The notes under the pieces are model-generated. The model had not been told where the DNA came from. It did not search any database and was given only the letters and a program-made list of their open reading frames with translations. From positions 2,470,418-2,534,417 of the forward strand of contig JADWOT020000004.1 in NCBI GenBank assembly GCA_036345935.2: a DNA stretch of 64,000 nt, read 5' to 3'. Numbering within the stretch: the first letter of the stretch is position 1; each line of letters begins with the position of its first letter. Made by a program: the position numbers and the translations under genes. The DNA comes from Taenia hydatigena (lineage: Eukaryota > Platyhelminthes > Cestoda > Cyclophyllidea > Taeniidae). Positions 12,201-23,668 of this stretch are shown piece after piece.

Positions 12201-13890
12201 CAGTGTTATCCAATTAAATGGTCACATGCAATGCTGAAGTGACAGATGGGAAATAAGTGTGGGAGGGATGTGGAGGCGATCAATGCAGGTTCATTTACTA
12301 CCAGAGACAAAAAAAAGAAATAAAAATTTTTTTCCTCACAAATTACTTGTTACCTTTTGTACCAGCACGTTCTGTATCACATAAAATAGTTTATTTGTGA
12401 CTAATTTTTTACTTGAATTTGGGCGTCACCCATATGTGACGCAAGTGATTTAAGGGAAATGAGCAGAATGGAATAACTGAAAAAATTGAAAGTCGTCTTA
12501 AGCATAACCAAAACTTCCTAGAATTGATAATGAATGTTTGACTTTGACAATACTTTGTTGCTGTTGGGATGGACAGCGCTAATTGTAGCCTCCTTTTCCC
12601 GATCATGACCAATTCCGCACCACCATCGACAGGTAAATTGCTAATTAACCTGTTCACTACTGTTCAAGAGGGTGATGCTTGACTTGAGTGCTGTCGACTA
12701 ATACTTACTGACAGCCACTTTAATTTGGGATGAAGAGGTTTGATGATTGCAAGACCGTTCCATGCCTATGTGGGTTCCATCGAAATGCATTAATGCATGC
12801 TAGTGGATCGTAAGCCTCAGAAACCATTAGAATGTTGTCAAGTACATTTCCAGTCTTATGAGAGCGTCTCATTCCATTCGACCGTCAGCCGCTGAAACGT
12901 GTGATCTGTGGTGAGGCATTAGGCATGCACGCCTCTCATGGCTCAGCCCCAAATGATCCACCATCGCACCAGCAACGTCGGCCTCCTAAGCCATGCACCA
13001 CTTTATGTCAGACTTCGCAAGATTATTTTGCCTTTAAGAAGGCAAAACTTATTTGTAAAAGTGGAACTCGTAGAATTAGTATGCTGTGTTTGAAGAGATT
13101 GTTGGCTTGTAAAATTGCAAGCACCTACTTGGTTGCCTTTTAAAGAGCCACACGCGATTGTAAAGTAGCATTTATTTTGCTTCATCGAGTTCGCCCGGCT
13201 GTCAACCATTGACAATCCATGTGGTGAAAACGTAGTTGGCCAGCTTTCGCCGCACTTTTCTCCATGTGGCTAATGTGACCGTTGCCCATCTGCTTCAACC
13301 TCACTCACGTTGAGCATTACTTTCAATGGCGTCGCTGGCATGTCAATCTTGACCTGACGCAGCAATGATGACACGTGTTTTGCCACGATCAAGGAGGAAT
13401 TGTGGTTCAAAAGTTGATACATCTAGGTGTGCAATGGTTTCATCAACTTCAAATGCTGTATGCATCTGAGAAGGCGTCTACGACTCCGAAACGAAGATAC
13501 CCACGGCTGAGTAGGTAGGCACAATCAAATCACATCCATTTGGTTGAATTGACAGACCTCACGTGAAATGAGGGTTTTAAGTTAATCTAAAATGTAGACA
13601 TTTGGACAACCAAGTTTATTTTAGTCGTCTGTACCAGGTTCCACGAAGGCACTGTAACTCCTTCCACCGAGAACCGCACAGTCTCTTTGGTCACCGGATC
13701 TGGATTTCCGCTGTTCTTTGCAGTGATGTTTACCTTGTCACTCCTAAACTTGTGACGGTGGAGCCACCTCTGAGGGTGGGTTAAATTGCACCACCACCTT
13801 GAGTGGAACCGCATGGCACCAAAGAACAAGTAACAGATCTATGCACCATCACATTTAGGAATGTCTTAACAAATAATTGGGAAGTGGATG
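6260..13890 (+). repeat. Ancient segmental duplication, copy A (partner 35400-43600)
   Basis: At least ten anchors match the 35.4-43.6 kb region in the same order and orientation at an offset of about 28.9-30.1 kb. Anchors include: CTGTCAA near 6265 and 6345 (35400, 35490); GCCTGCCTTGGAA near 7780 (36708); TCAATGGCCACAA near 8137 (TCAATGGTCACAA near 37095); the 8655-9945 block (37657-38975); ACCGGTAG near 10338 (40432); TTTGCTGCATCGTT near 10408 (TTTGTTGCATCGTT, 40497); ACTTGATCGCCAGTCTT near 11635 (CTTGACCGCTAGTCTT, 41520); the palindrome at 12425 (41960); and 12980-13860 (42690-43420). Identity is low and gaps are frequent, so the duplication is old. No gene is supported inside this copy. 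Confidence 0.7.
12425..12440. repeat. Palindromic motif copy 2 (GTCAC-ccatat-GTGAC)
   Basis: The arms extend to seven bases on each side, GCGTCAC and GTGACGC at 12423-12442. This copy lies in copy A of the ancient duplication. Its counterpart at 41960 occupies the same place in copy B, preceded in both by a similar T-rich stretch (ACTAATTTTTTACTTG here, GTCTATTTTCTTACCTG there). Confidence 0.8.
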
Positions 13891-14394
13891 AGGCAGAACA
13901 AAGGAGAATACAATTTCCACTCAAAAAGTGGTAAAAAGTTGCTGCTGACATTAATGCTTATTGTTTCTACTTTTTGGAGGCCTCAATTAAAGAAATGATA
14001 ACAATTCCTTTCAACATTTTATGGAATGCTTCTCGGGTTTTCACCACTTTGTCTTCATGCAAAATTTTACCGATTGAAGAGGAATTGGGTAAAAGCGCCT
14101 CCTGGCCTGGGTTTACCTTATGAGCAAAGAAGAAGCAGCATCATGCTAAGTCAATTTATTCTTAAAGCAGCCATAAGATGGGAAGGGAGATTGCGGAATT
14201 CATTTATTTGTGTTTATGTGAGCACAGACGCCATCGAGACTCCAAGCGGGGTAATCAAGCCGCATCATATGGTGACAACGATGTCTTCGGTGCCAAACGA
14301 ACGTACGCCCGGCTAGAGCACTGTATCTGCGCACTTGGTGATAAAAGTGGAGGTAATATTCAGTTTTGCCTGCCTATAACAATTAGAATGGTTT
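13891..14394. other. Non-coding stretch
   Basis: No supported gene. A reading frame running through 14178-14579 on the plus strand is not convincing because its second half lies in repeat R6. Confidence 0.4.
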
Positions 14395-15900
14395 TGACCT
14401 CACCGAGGTTGAGGGTCTATGCAGAATGCACCTCCTTCTCCTCCTATTGGTCAATGGGGCGAATTGGACTCAAGCACAAATCGGATCAGCTGCCAGAATG
14501 TGAAAATAAAGTATTCTGTGACAGTGAATACTTCCATCGCCGCAATATAGCGAAGTGCTTGACCTTCATCAGAGCTTGAATGGTTCAGATTGGAGGTGAG
14601 AGCCTTGAAGTTGAACGCGTGAAGCGCCAAACTTTAAAAGGGCGAGTATACGCGAATTTCTAGGAAGAGAAAGAGGCCTTTGTCCACATTCCATTAAGAC
14701 TTTCATTCCTTGGGACGATTGGTCACTCTTCACGTCCCTACCCCCATAAAGGAGATGTATGAAATGCATGGACACTGTCGCGGCTCTGACCGGACTCATT
14801 ATGGTATGTTGGCTTGAAAACATTGAGGTCTTCAATGCCGACAACATGAGCCCAGCCAGAGTCACGGATTCGCATTCTCGCCCACTTACAGTATTATCAA
14901 TGGCCTTGACCTCACTGTGATTGTAGGTTGATGTGGGATGGGTTTTCCTCTCTCCCACTGGTTAATGAGGGAGGCTCAACGAGAGTCCATTTGGAAAATT
15001 TGCTTACAACAATGGGCGAATCAAGTCTCGATAAAGGCCGACCAGAGCATTAAAGCAGAGAAAGTTCTTTTGGTGCTATGGATATCTCCACCGAAGCGTT
15101 CGACCTTTGTCAGGGCTGGAGTGGTTTAAAGAGGCGGTCGCTTTGAAGTAAGGCGAGTGAAATACCCAATTAAACCAAAAGTACATTTGGACACATTTGG
15201 AATTTCTGGCAGAGCATCACTCCACACAATTTTCCGCTTTCCCTTCAGACAATTTATTTCATAAACTTCTCCTGCTTAGAGACGAGTTGCATTTGCTTGC
15301 GGTAGGATTTGCAGCTTGACCGATTAGACCCATTATGGTGGCCATTTCTTCGTCTTCAATCCTCAATTTATGTGGAAAGACAAGTAACAACTGAACACGA
15401 TGTGTCCACTTGAGCATAGTTTTGCCATCCCACTGACCTCGGCAACACTTCAGACTACTTTTACGAAGACCAGACTGTCAGTTTTGGGTGAAAATGCAAC
15501 TTGATCACTCAGACTGTGCTGTCGCGACAGGCCTCAGCTGCCACACTCTTCGTGGGAGTTAATATTTCATGGTTTTATTGCCCTAACTGGCCTCATTATT
15601 CATGTGTGGATGATTTGTGGCGCTGCTTCGGTGGTAAGGTAGGGTTAAGCACATTCCTGATTTCATTGGCTGCACAGCAAACCTACAAGCGGAAGTGGAG
15701 GGAAAATTATAGGATGGGCTGGCGACAATAACTCGAAGCAAAAGCCTTATCGGGGCTGTACGCAATCTCACCACTCACCATACTTGGACAATCAAAAAGT
15801 GGGTGGTCCGGAGAGAAAGATGCAAAGTGTTGGCTTCTAGCGATAAACTAAATTCAATCGGTCGCTAACTGACTCCGTCGTTCGGTGAATGGTAATTGAC
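14395..15900 (+). repeat. Diverged repeat R6, copy 1 (partners 54405-55330 and 59130-60330)
   Basis: Collinear anchors with the third copy are GACCTCACTGTGATTGTAGG near 14908 (GACCTCACCGCGATTGTGG near 59432), GGTTAATGAGG near 14960 (GGTGAATGGG near 59481), AACGAGAG(T/C)CCATT near 14978 (59500), and the TGGCGCTGCT segment near 15618, which matches copy 2 near 55109. All copies have the same orientation. No coding capacity is recognised, and the element type is unknown. Confidence 0.5.
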
Positions 15901-16407
15901 AAGTGGCATACAGTTGTTATTGGAGACTCGTCCAGTCTTGAATAGTACAACATTTATGAATCATCCATTTCTCTTGCAATGCAACCTGCAAATGTAGTGA
16001 TGATGATGAGGCGCCTCAGCAATAGTGGGGCCAAATGGTCCTGTCTCTCGGCCAGAAAGTTAACGACCCCTGCATTTCGCTCGGAGGCTTATTCTTTGAG
16101 ATACGGACAGTGTTGGGACGGTTAAAGGATCAGAGTGGCTAAGCAAAGTTCTAATAACCCATTTTCAACAACGTGAATTCGAGCACCTTTAAGGGGATTA
16201 TAATCATACCTTCCGATCCCTCCGGGAGGTTCACCTTCACAACGGGGTAGCAGCATTTGTGTTCTTGCAGTCTATTTATGCCTTAAGAATTAATTCGTCC
16301 ATTCATAAATGGTTTTGATGCGTCGTGGTAAAAGCTACTAAGTTGCTGCTCCCTTTGCTCTGCGTCGTTGAGAATAAATCAAAAGGCGTGAATAAACGAC
16401 CGACCAC
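15901..16407. other. Non-coding stretch
   Basis: Nothing is recognised here. It separates repeat R6 copy 1 from the much better preserved repeat R1 copy 1. Confidence 0.4.
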
Positions 16408-18496
16408 GGTTTCAAGCAACCACAGATGTTTTATGACACCATAACGCGTACTCCAAGTTTAAAAATAGCTTTTTCAAACTGCAACTGGACGATGCTTGCT
16501 TTGGCTCTGCAGTTTAACCATGCTGGCTCTTTGATGCTTCATGATTCGATGAGGGCTGTGCTGTCATGACCCTCGGTTTGTGCGCTCACTCTTCCACCTC
16601 CTCTGGACTGACTTGCAGACGGCTCCGAACAGAAGAACCTACGAACTCATCAAATTAAGGCAGATCCCTTAATGGAGTGTCCTGCATGATGGTTGGTACT
16701 AAATCATGACAAAGTATAAAAAGTGAAGTTGGTTGACCACTGCCATCTAGTGAAAGGTAAGACGGTGAATGCAATCCAGGTACATGACTATGAATGAATG
16801 ATGATTGCACGGTACTATGAGGGTAAATGAATGCCAAACGTGTTAAACACTGTCCAGCGCTGATGTCTTTAAGCTCCTTGGTCCAAGAGGGAAGAAGTGG
16901 TTAACTCGATTTATGTAGTAACAGCTTGCATGTTCTTTGCTCCAGATTTCAAGGTATCCGACCACTTTGTACACAACGGAGAAGGATCAAAGTTAATGCA
17001 AAGGAAAGGGAAACTCCAGAATGCATTGTAATTTGTTCAGACTTTATGTTCCATCAAGTGGGTTTTGCAAGTTCAGTGTCGTGAGTTCCTCAGCCTCTAG
17101 ATTCAAAATTGATATACCTAAATATTTTCCACAGTGAGAATTTGGGAATAAAAAGGGTATTAGATTATCGTGCTTTTTATGTCTTTTACACAGCTTCAGC
17201 TCAATCCACCATCCACTCTTAAGAGGACTTAGGTTGGTGTAACCTCCACTCTCATAAAGATCTTATCCTCAGGAGGGTAACAAGATATCCTAATCACTTT
17301 TATTTCTGTCCCACCATTCTTTCTAAGCAGGAAATCTCATTTCATTTAAAACTGTTTAGAGGTCCTCCAAAGATGATGATGAGGGAAGAGTGGTGCTTGT
17401 CTCATTACTCAGCCTTCCTTCTCCCAATCCAAGTTTTAATCTCTCCAGGGATCAATTTTGTGGTGCTGTGGAGTCCTGGATTTGATTGTCGTAAAAGACT
17501 AGCACTTTCTTCCCAGTGATCCACTAGTCATTGCTTTGGGCCACTCTTCGGTGATTGTTAAGTGGAAGATGAGGCCTCTTCGGTTAGAGCACTGTCACAG
17601 GCAAAAGACTACGTGAAAATCTCAGGCGACGTATCCACCTTCGTAGGCCTGCCACGTGATGCGTTCGAACACTGAGTTCTTGGTTGGCTATGACGTGGGC
17701 AAAATGTGATTTGAAATGGACAGGAGGCCGTATAGACAGAGACGGACGTTGAAGACATGAAGAGGCCCAACGTGTGACACCATCACACAGTTGATGGAGG
17801 TAAACACAGCAGCATGATGACAGTTTGGTGGTTGAGCGTCAAAATACATTGGAGATGACGCCAAGTTGGTGTTGAGTGACTTTTATGGTTAAAAAGTGTA
17901 ATCCTTGTTAAAATATTTGTAGTGGTAGCGCCGGCACCACATCTGTCCAATACATGTTAGCGGATTCGCGCTCCAGTGACCTCGCGTTTGGCTTCTCAAG
18001 ACATGTGCCTTCGGTGTTGTTTTAGCTGCTTCCACTGTGTCAGGGATTAACTACATTTGTGTACAAGTACCTTAACTGTCATCAAGAATGCAGATTGTCA
18101 CAGCGTATAGTCGCCTTAAGTCAACAGTGGTGTTAGCGTGGACAAGGCTATAATTGATTGGCATGTTATGGTGCTCAGGTGTCATTGAGGTGTTTCATCC
18201 CTCGGACTGAGCGGCAGCGATCAGCGAGGCGTAACTCCAAGCTACCTTCATTCAGCGGATCGGGTAACGATGCTTTCGACGGAATAACGCATTTGTTTTC
18301 CTCACTTTGACTAACCTTGATTGTTCGATTGGAAGTCATCTCTGTTCAGCTCCTGTATTTCTCACTGCTTAAAAGTCGTCAATGTTAGGTGACATGATAT
18401 TTATGCTGCTCATCACTTAAAACGGAAGTACGGGAGTTGAATTAGATGGTTTGATAACGGCAGGTTGGAATATGGTCAGTTAGATGGACGACTAAG
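16408..18496 (+). repeat. Dispersed repeat R1, copy 1 (about 2.1 kb, partner 31952-33990)
   Basis: The copies run almost base for base from GGTTTCAAGCAACCACA to GGACGACTAAG. The first kilobase is nearly identical; the last part is more diverged, with indels of some tens of bases around 17700-17980. The ends are not inverted repeats of each other and no target-site duplication is evident. A short minus-strand frame shared by both copies (16655-16837 and 32199-32468, MAFIYPHSTVQSS in copy 1) looks incidental. No transposase or polymerase motif is seen. It is either a low-copy non-autonomous element or a more recent segmental copy. Confidence 0.85.
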
Positions 18497-20819
18497 CAAA
18501 ACGAAGGGAAGCAGGGATTGAAAAAGAGATGCTTGTGAATTAAATGGACAAATAAAGTGGTGATGCTAGATAACGCAGCGATGCACTGCTCTAGGGGTAC
18601 AGGAGGTCTCAGTGCGTCGAAGCAGATCCGCATGATAAATGTTTCCTTCCGCATTCATGCGCAAATGTGGTCAATTTGTGCTCCTCACTTTGAAGTGAGC
18701 GGAGAGGCGGTGGAAGCTCTACTGATGCATAGTGCTGAAGCTTGACGCTAAACTACTTGGTGGACACTCTATTCTTTTAAGCCAATTCGTTTCTACTGCA
18801 TTAACATGGTAGAGCATTAACTCCAAGGGGCCAAAATCCACTAAACGCCCAAATATTTCTGAGTATTTTAAGTACAATAAAGCAAATGCAACACCATCTC
18901 TCCTTCCTTCCGGTTCAACCACTGCCTAACTAAAAACTTTCGCTTCGTAGTCCCTCAGTCGTCTGTTTTGCCAGAAGCCTGCTCTACTACCATGAGGGCT
19001 TGAGGTCTCTTGTTTTATCAAACAACGGCATTTTTGCCTTCTTTCTCAACAAAAACTCCGTAACTTAAACCACTTACTTCGATTCCTCATCTGCGTGATA
19101 TTCCTCTGTGGAGATCGGCATCATGGAATGCCACAAGGTGCTGACACCGACACGGACACTTGCAATGACGAAGAAGCTATTGCAGTGTCTCGATTGACTC
19201 ACCTTTTCGTATATCGGAGGACAAGCTACAGCACAACAGCATATCCTGCATCGACAGGACAAACGACCGATCCATTTGGCGTACATACCACATTCCACAC
19301 ATAGTTACGGTTGCACAAAATTATGCCCTAAATGCGGCAGTAAAACCTAGCTCAAAAGGAATGCCGATTTTACTATCAATATGCAGCCAATGTCCATCTA
19401 CATATTCAAGAAGGCTTCCTTCGCCATGATTTCACAGTTTAAGTGGAGTTTCCTATGCCATTCCTCCTGACACAACTAACATTCGTCACTCATGTCTTTG
19501 CCGTGTTTCGGCGAAAAGAGGAATGAATCCGCTTTTCTGCACTTTTCTTTGCCACCCATCAGATACCTCATTCGAGACTGAAAAGCAAATTTTTACCCCA
19601 GTAAAAATACGGGATGATTTTTGCACGTATAGGAAAATCAAGTTTAGGTAAACCACTCAAATACCAACCCCTTCCATCGGACTCACTGCCACCTCCACCA
19701 GCGCTCCAATGCCCACTGTAGTTGCCCTATCAAATGTTTATGAGAAAACGTCAGCCTGCCTTCTTGCCCATTTATACTACCATGACAAGTCACCCATTTA
19801 GCATTAATGAACGGGGCTTAGAGAGGAACTTACGTCAATGATATTGTCATCAACTCCGCTTTGATGCTTAAGCATGACTACCGTAGTGATGTCCGATTTT
19901 CTTGCGCATCAATAGTCAATCATTTGAGTTAGTGCTTCATTCCAACATTTCGCATGGATGCTTCAGCCTGTTTCTGCTCTCATGTGTAGAGTGACACCCC
20001 AACACCCTAGTCGAGAGGAGAACAAATTGGAGAAACTGCACTACCAGACACCATAGAGCAGCTCTTTCTGTGCAAATCAACGAAAAATGGTTTCTTTCGT
20101 TCAGTCATTGAGAGGACGTGGTAAATTTTAGCTGATTTTGGATGCAGGCCATTTGAGTCGAGTAGGTATGTCTAATGAGAGACTAACAAGTATTGCCCGG
20201 CTCTGAACTTGATCCAGGGAAGAGTAAATCGAATGCAGAATGAAGCATTTTTCATCTGGCCGCAAGAAAACTAACCTTTTCTAGGAATTTTACACGTGGA
20301 TCCTACAGTAAAGTTCACTTACTTTCATTATCTCCTTTCCCTTTACTCACAATTCCCATTATCGGCGTCTTCCATTAGCTTAGTTCAGCCCTGTCAAGTG
20401 ACAGTTAGTCGGATGATGACCATGCAGAGAGGCAGTTACTGAATAGTGCGTACTACTCCATTTTTTTACTCTTAAAGGCTTCTGAGGGAATGTAGTTGCC
20501 TGAATTTAGTACTTGCTTTGCTCCATCCCAACTCGAAGGATGTATGGAGTGTTATTTACACTTAAATTATTTAGTCCTCCCCCTTGTGGTGACTATTTTG
20601 AGATCTCATGCTTTAATCAAGTAGTATTGCCCTTTTTAGACGTGAGAAAGGATTCCTCTACTATAATTCCGAAACGCATACCTTACAACGGCTCAGTGGA
20701 GTGGAACGAATCGGTATCCACCCTACATGCATACAAGTAATGTCCACATTCCATGTCATGCAGTCATGCTTGTGCCAGCTAAATGCACATTTGGCAAAAG
20801 CAAATCAAGTTGCTTTTGA
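18497..20819. other. Non-coding stretch without recognised genes
   Basis: No gene is supported. Two good minus-strand donor-like sites, AAG|GTGAGT near 19199 and GAA|GTAAGT near 19073, lie close together. The second follows a short acidic peptide frame (PISTEEYHADEES). The phases between the two do not join cleanly, so no gene is called. Confidence 0.4.
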
Positions 20820-21215
20820 TTGCTCAAACCGATTGCATTCCTTCGGTTCAGTAAAGTCAACACAATTGTAAAAGCTGGCATCACATATTGAAGCTCTGTA
20901 AATAAACAAACTGCCAACTGCTCTAGCAGTTATGCAAATATCTTGCCAAGCAGAAGAGAACGATGTGGGTGGTGAAACAATACATCAACAAATGCATCAA
21001 AGAGGCAGGTTTCGAAGTCGCCTCCTATAGTGGAGCATGCATGCGACACCTGCAAAAGTACCAGTCAAAGTTAATCTCCTGCTGAACCCAGTAGTCTCAC
21101 AATCACTCCACCAATCCTGATGTGTCGAATGACTCCTGCCCCCTCATTCGAGATGACACCGAGCATTGTCGCTACAATTTGCATTCTGAAATGTGACCTT
21201 TAAAATTAGTTGATG
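20820..21215 (+). repeat. Repeat R3, left arm of a long inverted pair
   Basis: This stretch is matched in reverse complement by 25835-26240. Shared landmarks include the AACTGCTCTAGC(A/G)GTTATGCAAATATCTTGCC segment at 20915-20947 (complement near 26104-26136), the TTTGATGCAT-type segment near 20995, GTCGAATGACTCCTG near 21124, and TTGCATTCT near 21178. The two arms are about 0.4 kb long and about 4.6 kb apart. No terminal motif or coding sequence is seen. Confidence 0.75.
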
Positions 21216-23177
21216 GTGTGATTTGTTGAGTCACAGTTAATTCCCCACCCTGCACTCCCTCTCTCCTGTGCATGAGGCAATGCAAATTTCAGTCTTACGC
21301 GAAGTATGGAGGTGAAAACTCGATGGTGTGTACTGAACCTCCACCAACTTCTAGCTTACACAGGCGCTACTGCACAGTCACTTTCTGCCTTCTTTCCAAT
21401 TCCATCATCTTCTTCAGTGGAATGTTTGATTGATGAGTTGTCATTTTACCGAGGGAACTGCCCCACTAAATGCTTATTGCGCTGTGCGAACAACACGGAA
21501 GAAAGTGACAATCAAGGACAGAACAGTGGTCAATTTTTCAAAGCACGCTTTGCTTCAGCACTATTTATTAACGCACATTACCGCTAAATCTGGTTTTTGG
21601 ATAATTCGCCTTATTTGTTATTTGCCGGTATGGTAATTTTAGCGACCTTTGACCGCAGTGATTAAATGCCCTTGCACATCAGATGTTTAGCGCAGAAGTT
21701 GTACGTCTTCTTGGCTCCTAATAGTTTGCATTACACTGATTAGGTAGTGGCTGTGGCACAAATCAGCCTCCACACATAATCCAGTACACAATGGCTGTGA
21801 GTCAATAATGTCGTCTTCCATGTCATTGCGATTTGGGTTGAAGATTAAGGTGGAAGGGAGCCGAAATGAACGCTTGTGCAATCGACTGTGATTAAATGCG
21901 TCAGTGAACATGGGTCATCTCAAGGTATCTTTCCATGCTGATGTGCAGCATTTTTGGGTAACCCGGTTGCTCATGTGGTCACACATGGAAGTTGCCACTA
22001 AATTTGATGAGTAGAAATGGTAAAGGAAGGAAGGAAGAACAAGACAGTGCCTTACCAGTTATGCGTTAGGGCCTTATTGCACAATCAGTGTACATGTGTG
22101 TGGGCTTGTGCGTAGAGGGTAAAAATAAGTGTCCGTCGGCATGTGGTGGGTCCAAAATAAAGAAGAGAAATCAACTTATTATAGCCGCACCCATAACGAC
22201 TAAAAATGGCACGGTCGTGGACGTAACGACAAGATGGTAAAGTCGTATTGCAGAGTAGTTGTACGTCAAAGCTGATGGGTGCTACTGAAGTCGCCTTTAA
22301 GTAGCACACAACTTCCTACCGCCGTAAAACTCAGCCAAGGGGAAGGGTTGGGCTTCTTCTTCTTCTTCTTCAAGTCTGTATAATTGTTCTTTGTCATCAA
22401 GCACACATAAGCTAGAGAGAGCAGACAGCTGAGAAGTGAAAGTGGGGGAAGGTGGGAGCCGCTAATTGCCTTTTAGAGAACCATCGCTTCAATTCTGTGT
22501 CTCGTTGGAACGAGGCGACGGATGTCACTAAATTCTGTTTACTTACTTCCTTGTTTATTTATTATGAGAAATTTTCTAATCCTTGAGAACTTCCTTGTAA
22601 TACATAAAATGTTATTCCATAGCCTTATACCCACCATCTTCCAAAAGTTTTTGTTATCTCAATATTTCCATTTCTGGTAAAGTAATTTAATTGCTTGAAG
22701 GCAAATTAATAATTCATTGACGTGAGCTTAACTTAGCACAGCAAAAAAACATTTTTAATCCTTCTAGGCTACTAGACTTCCATTCCTAACCCTCTCTTCT
22801 GCAGATGTGGTAAATGGTCTCCACAGGAAACTAATGAAGATATAAGCGATGGGATTTTCTCTATGATAAAGAGTAAAATTCGCCGTTTATGTGAGAAAGA
22901 TTTGAAAAGTTGCCATCCCAGACAATTAAGGTGGGGTGTAAGTCTATTTTACCTATGTTATGCATAAGGGGTTTTGCTTGCCTCAGCGCACTGGCTGCTG
23001 AGATCTGTCTAGGGATGGTCCGACTCCTAGACAATTTTCCTGCCGTCGGATACGACAGCTCAACAGCCCTTGAGAAGGCAAAAGTCCCACGATTAGTTGT
23101 GCATCGAGCACTAAAAATATGCACTTTGCCCATTCTATTTTGACTAACGATAGAGGTCATGCATCGGCAACGCACGT
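21216..23177. other. Non-coding stretch downstream of the inhibitor-2 gene
   Basis: No supported gene. It contains a short CTT microsatellite (22353-22371) and A/T-rich DNA around 22540-22760. Two overlapping opposite-strand frames near 22861-23184 have no splice or poly(A) support. Confidence 0.45.
22353..22371 (+). repeat. CTT microsatellite
   Basis: About six perfect CTT units, in non-coding DNA. Confidence 0.9.
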
Positions 23178-23179
23178 GC

Positions 23180-23195
23180 GTCACACATTTGTGAC
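23180..23195. repeat. Palindromic motif copy 3 (GTCAC-acattt-GTGAC)
   Basis: The arms are seven bases long, GCGTCAC and GTGACGC at 23178-23197. This copy lies about 50-70 nt beyond the poly(A) signal of the inhibitor-2 gene. Flanks such as CGCAC before and GGTAAT after resemble the flanks of the 46772 copy read in reverse complement. Confidence 0.8.
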
Positions 23196-23246
23196 GCCGG
23201 TAATTTTGAAACAGAAAGAGGAGGAATGAAGGGATATCTGGTAATG

Positions 23247-23252
23247 TTTATT
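23247..23252 (-). terminator. Poly(A) signal AATAAA of the inhibitor-2 gene
   Basis: On the minus strand this reads AATAAA, about 100 nt downstream of the TGA stop at 23351-23353. That is a normal distance for a short 3' UTR. An ATTAAA variant lies about 10 nt upstream of it. Confidence 0.6.
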
Positions 23253-23350
23253 CAGAATTTTAATAAGAGTGAAGGAAGATGAGTATCTGTTTGATTGCTT
23301 ACTATTTCAGTTTTGTACAAATGACCCAAAGGACCAAGACATCAGCAGCC

Positions 23351-23668
23351 TCACTTCTTCCCATCTCCGGACTTTTGTGAATTCGGTAGGTTTTCCGGCG
23401 GAGTAGAGATTGCACTTTCTGCGATGCCATCCTCTTTTTGCAAATTCTGTTCATCATCTGATTCTTGATCCTCCTCCTCCTCCTCCTCTTCCTCATCTTC
23501 ATCACCCTCAGCGCCTGGAATGGGGATTCGGTGACCCAAGACGGCCTTTATGTCCAACCCCTCGGGTGTGGCCACTTCTTTTCGTTTGCGTTCGAATTCC
23601 CTGCGTTTGGCCAATTCTTCTTCACTTAGTTCCTCACTGTCGTCATCGTGTGCCACTATGGGAATCAC
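23351..23668 (-). CDS. Protein phosphatase 1 inhibitor 2 (PPP1R2-like), terminal exon
   Basis: This is the last coding exon, 105 codons plus stop, entering in phase 0 after the acceptor TTAATTTTCAG|GTG. It encodes an acidic patch (DDDSEELSEEEL), the basic block KRREFERKRKE, then TPEGLDIKAVLGHRI, followed by a run of Asp/Glu and a Ser/Lys-rich end (GDGKK). That order and spacing match the C-terminal half of protein phosphatase inhibitor 2: acidic SGEE-type stretch, a (K/R)RxFExxRK helix, the EGLNIK-type segment that contacts the PP1 active site in the known complex, then an acidic tail. The family binds and inhibits protein phosphatase 1 catalytic subunit in cytoplasm and nucleus. Missing from this exon are the KGILK and WDEMNI-type N-terminal motifs; no upstream exon carrying them was found between 23.7 and 31 kb. 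The family call is firm; the gene model is partial. Confidence 0.8.
   Translation of the reverse strand: MIPIVAHDDDSEELSEEELAKRREFERKRKEVATPEGLDIKAVLGHRIPIPGAEGDEDEEEEEEEEDQESDDEQNLQKEDGIAESAISTPPENLPNSQKSGDGKK

Noticed and set aside
14178..14579. 133-codon plus-strand frame
   Set aside because: Overlaps diverged repeat R6; no conserved motif and no exon boundaries.
19074..19300. Two minus-strand donors with short coding-like peptides
   Set aside because: The phases of the two pieces do not join, and no acceptor keeps both open. Left uncalled.
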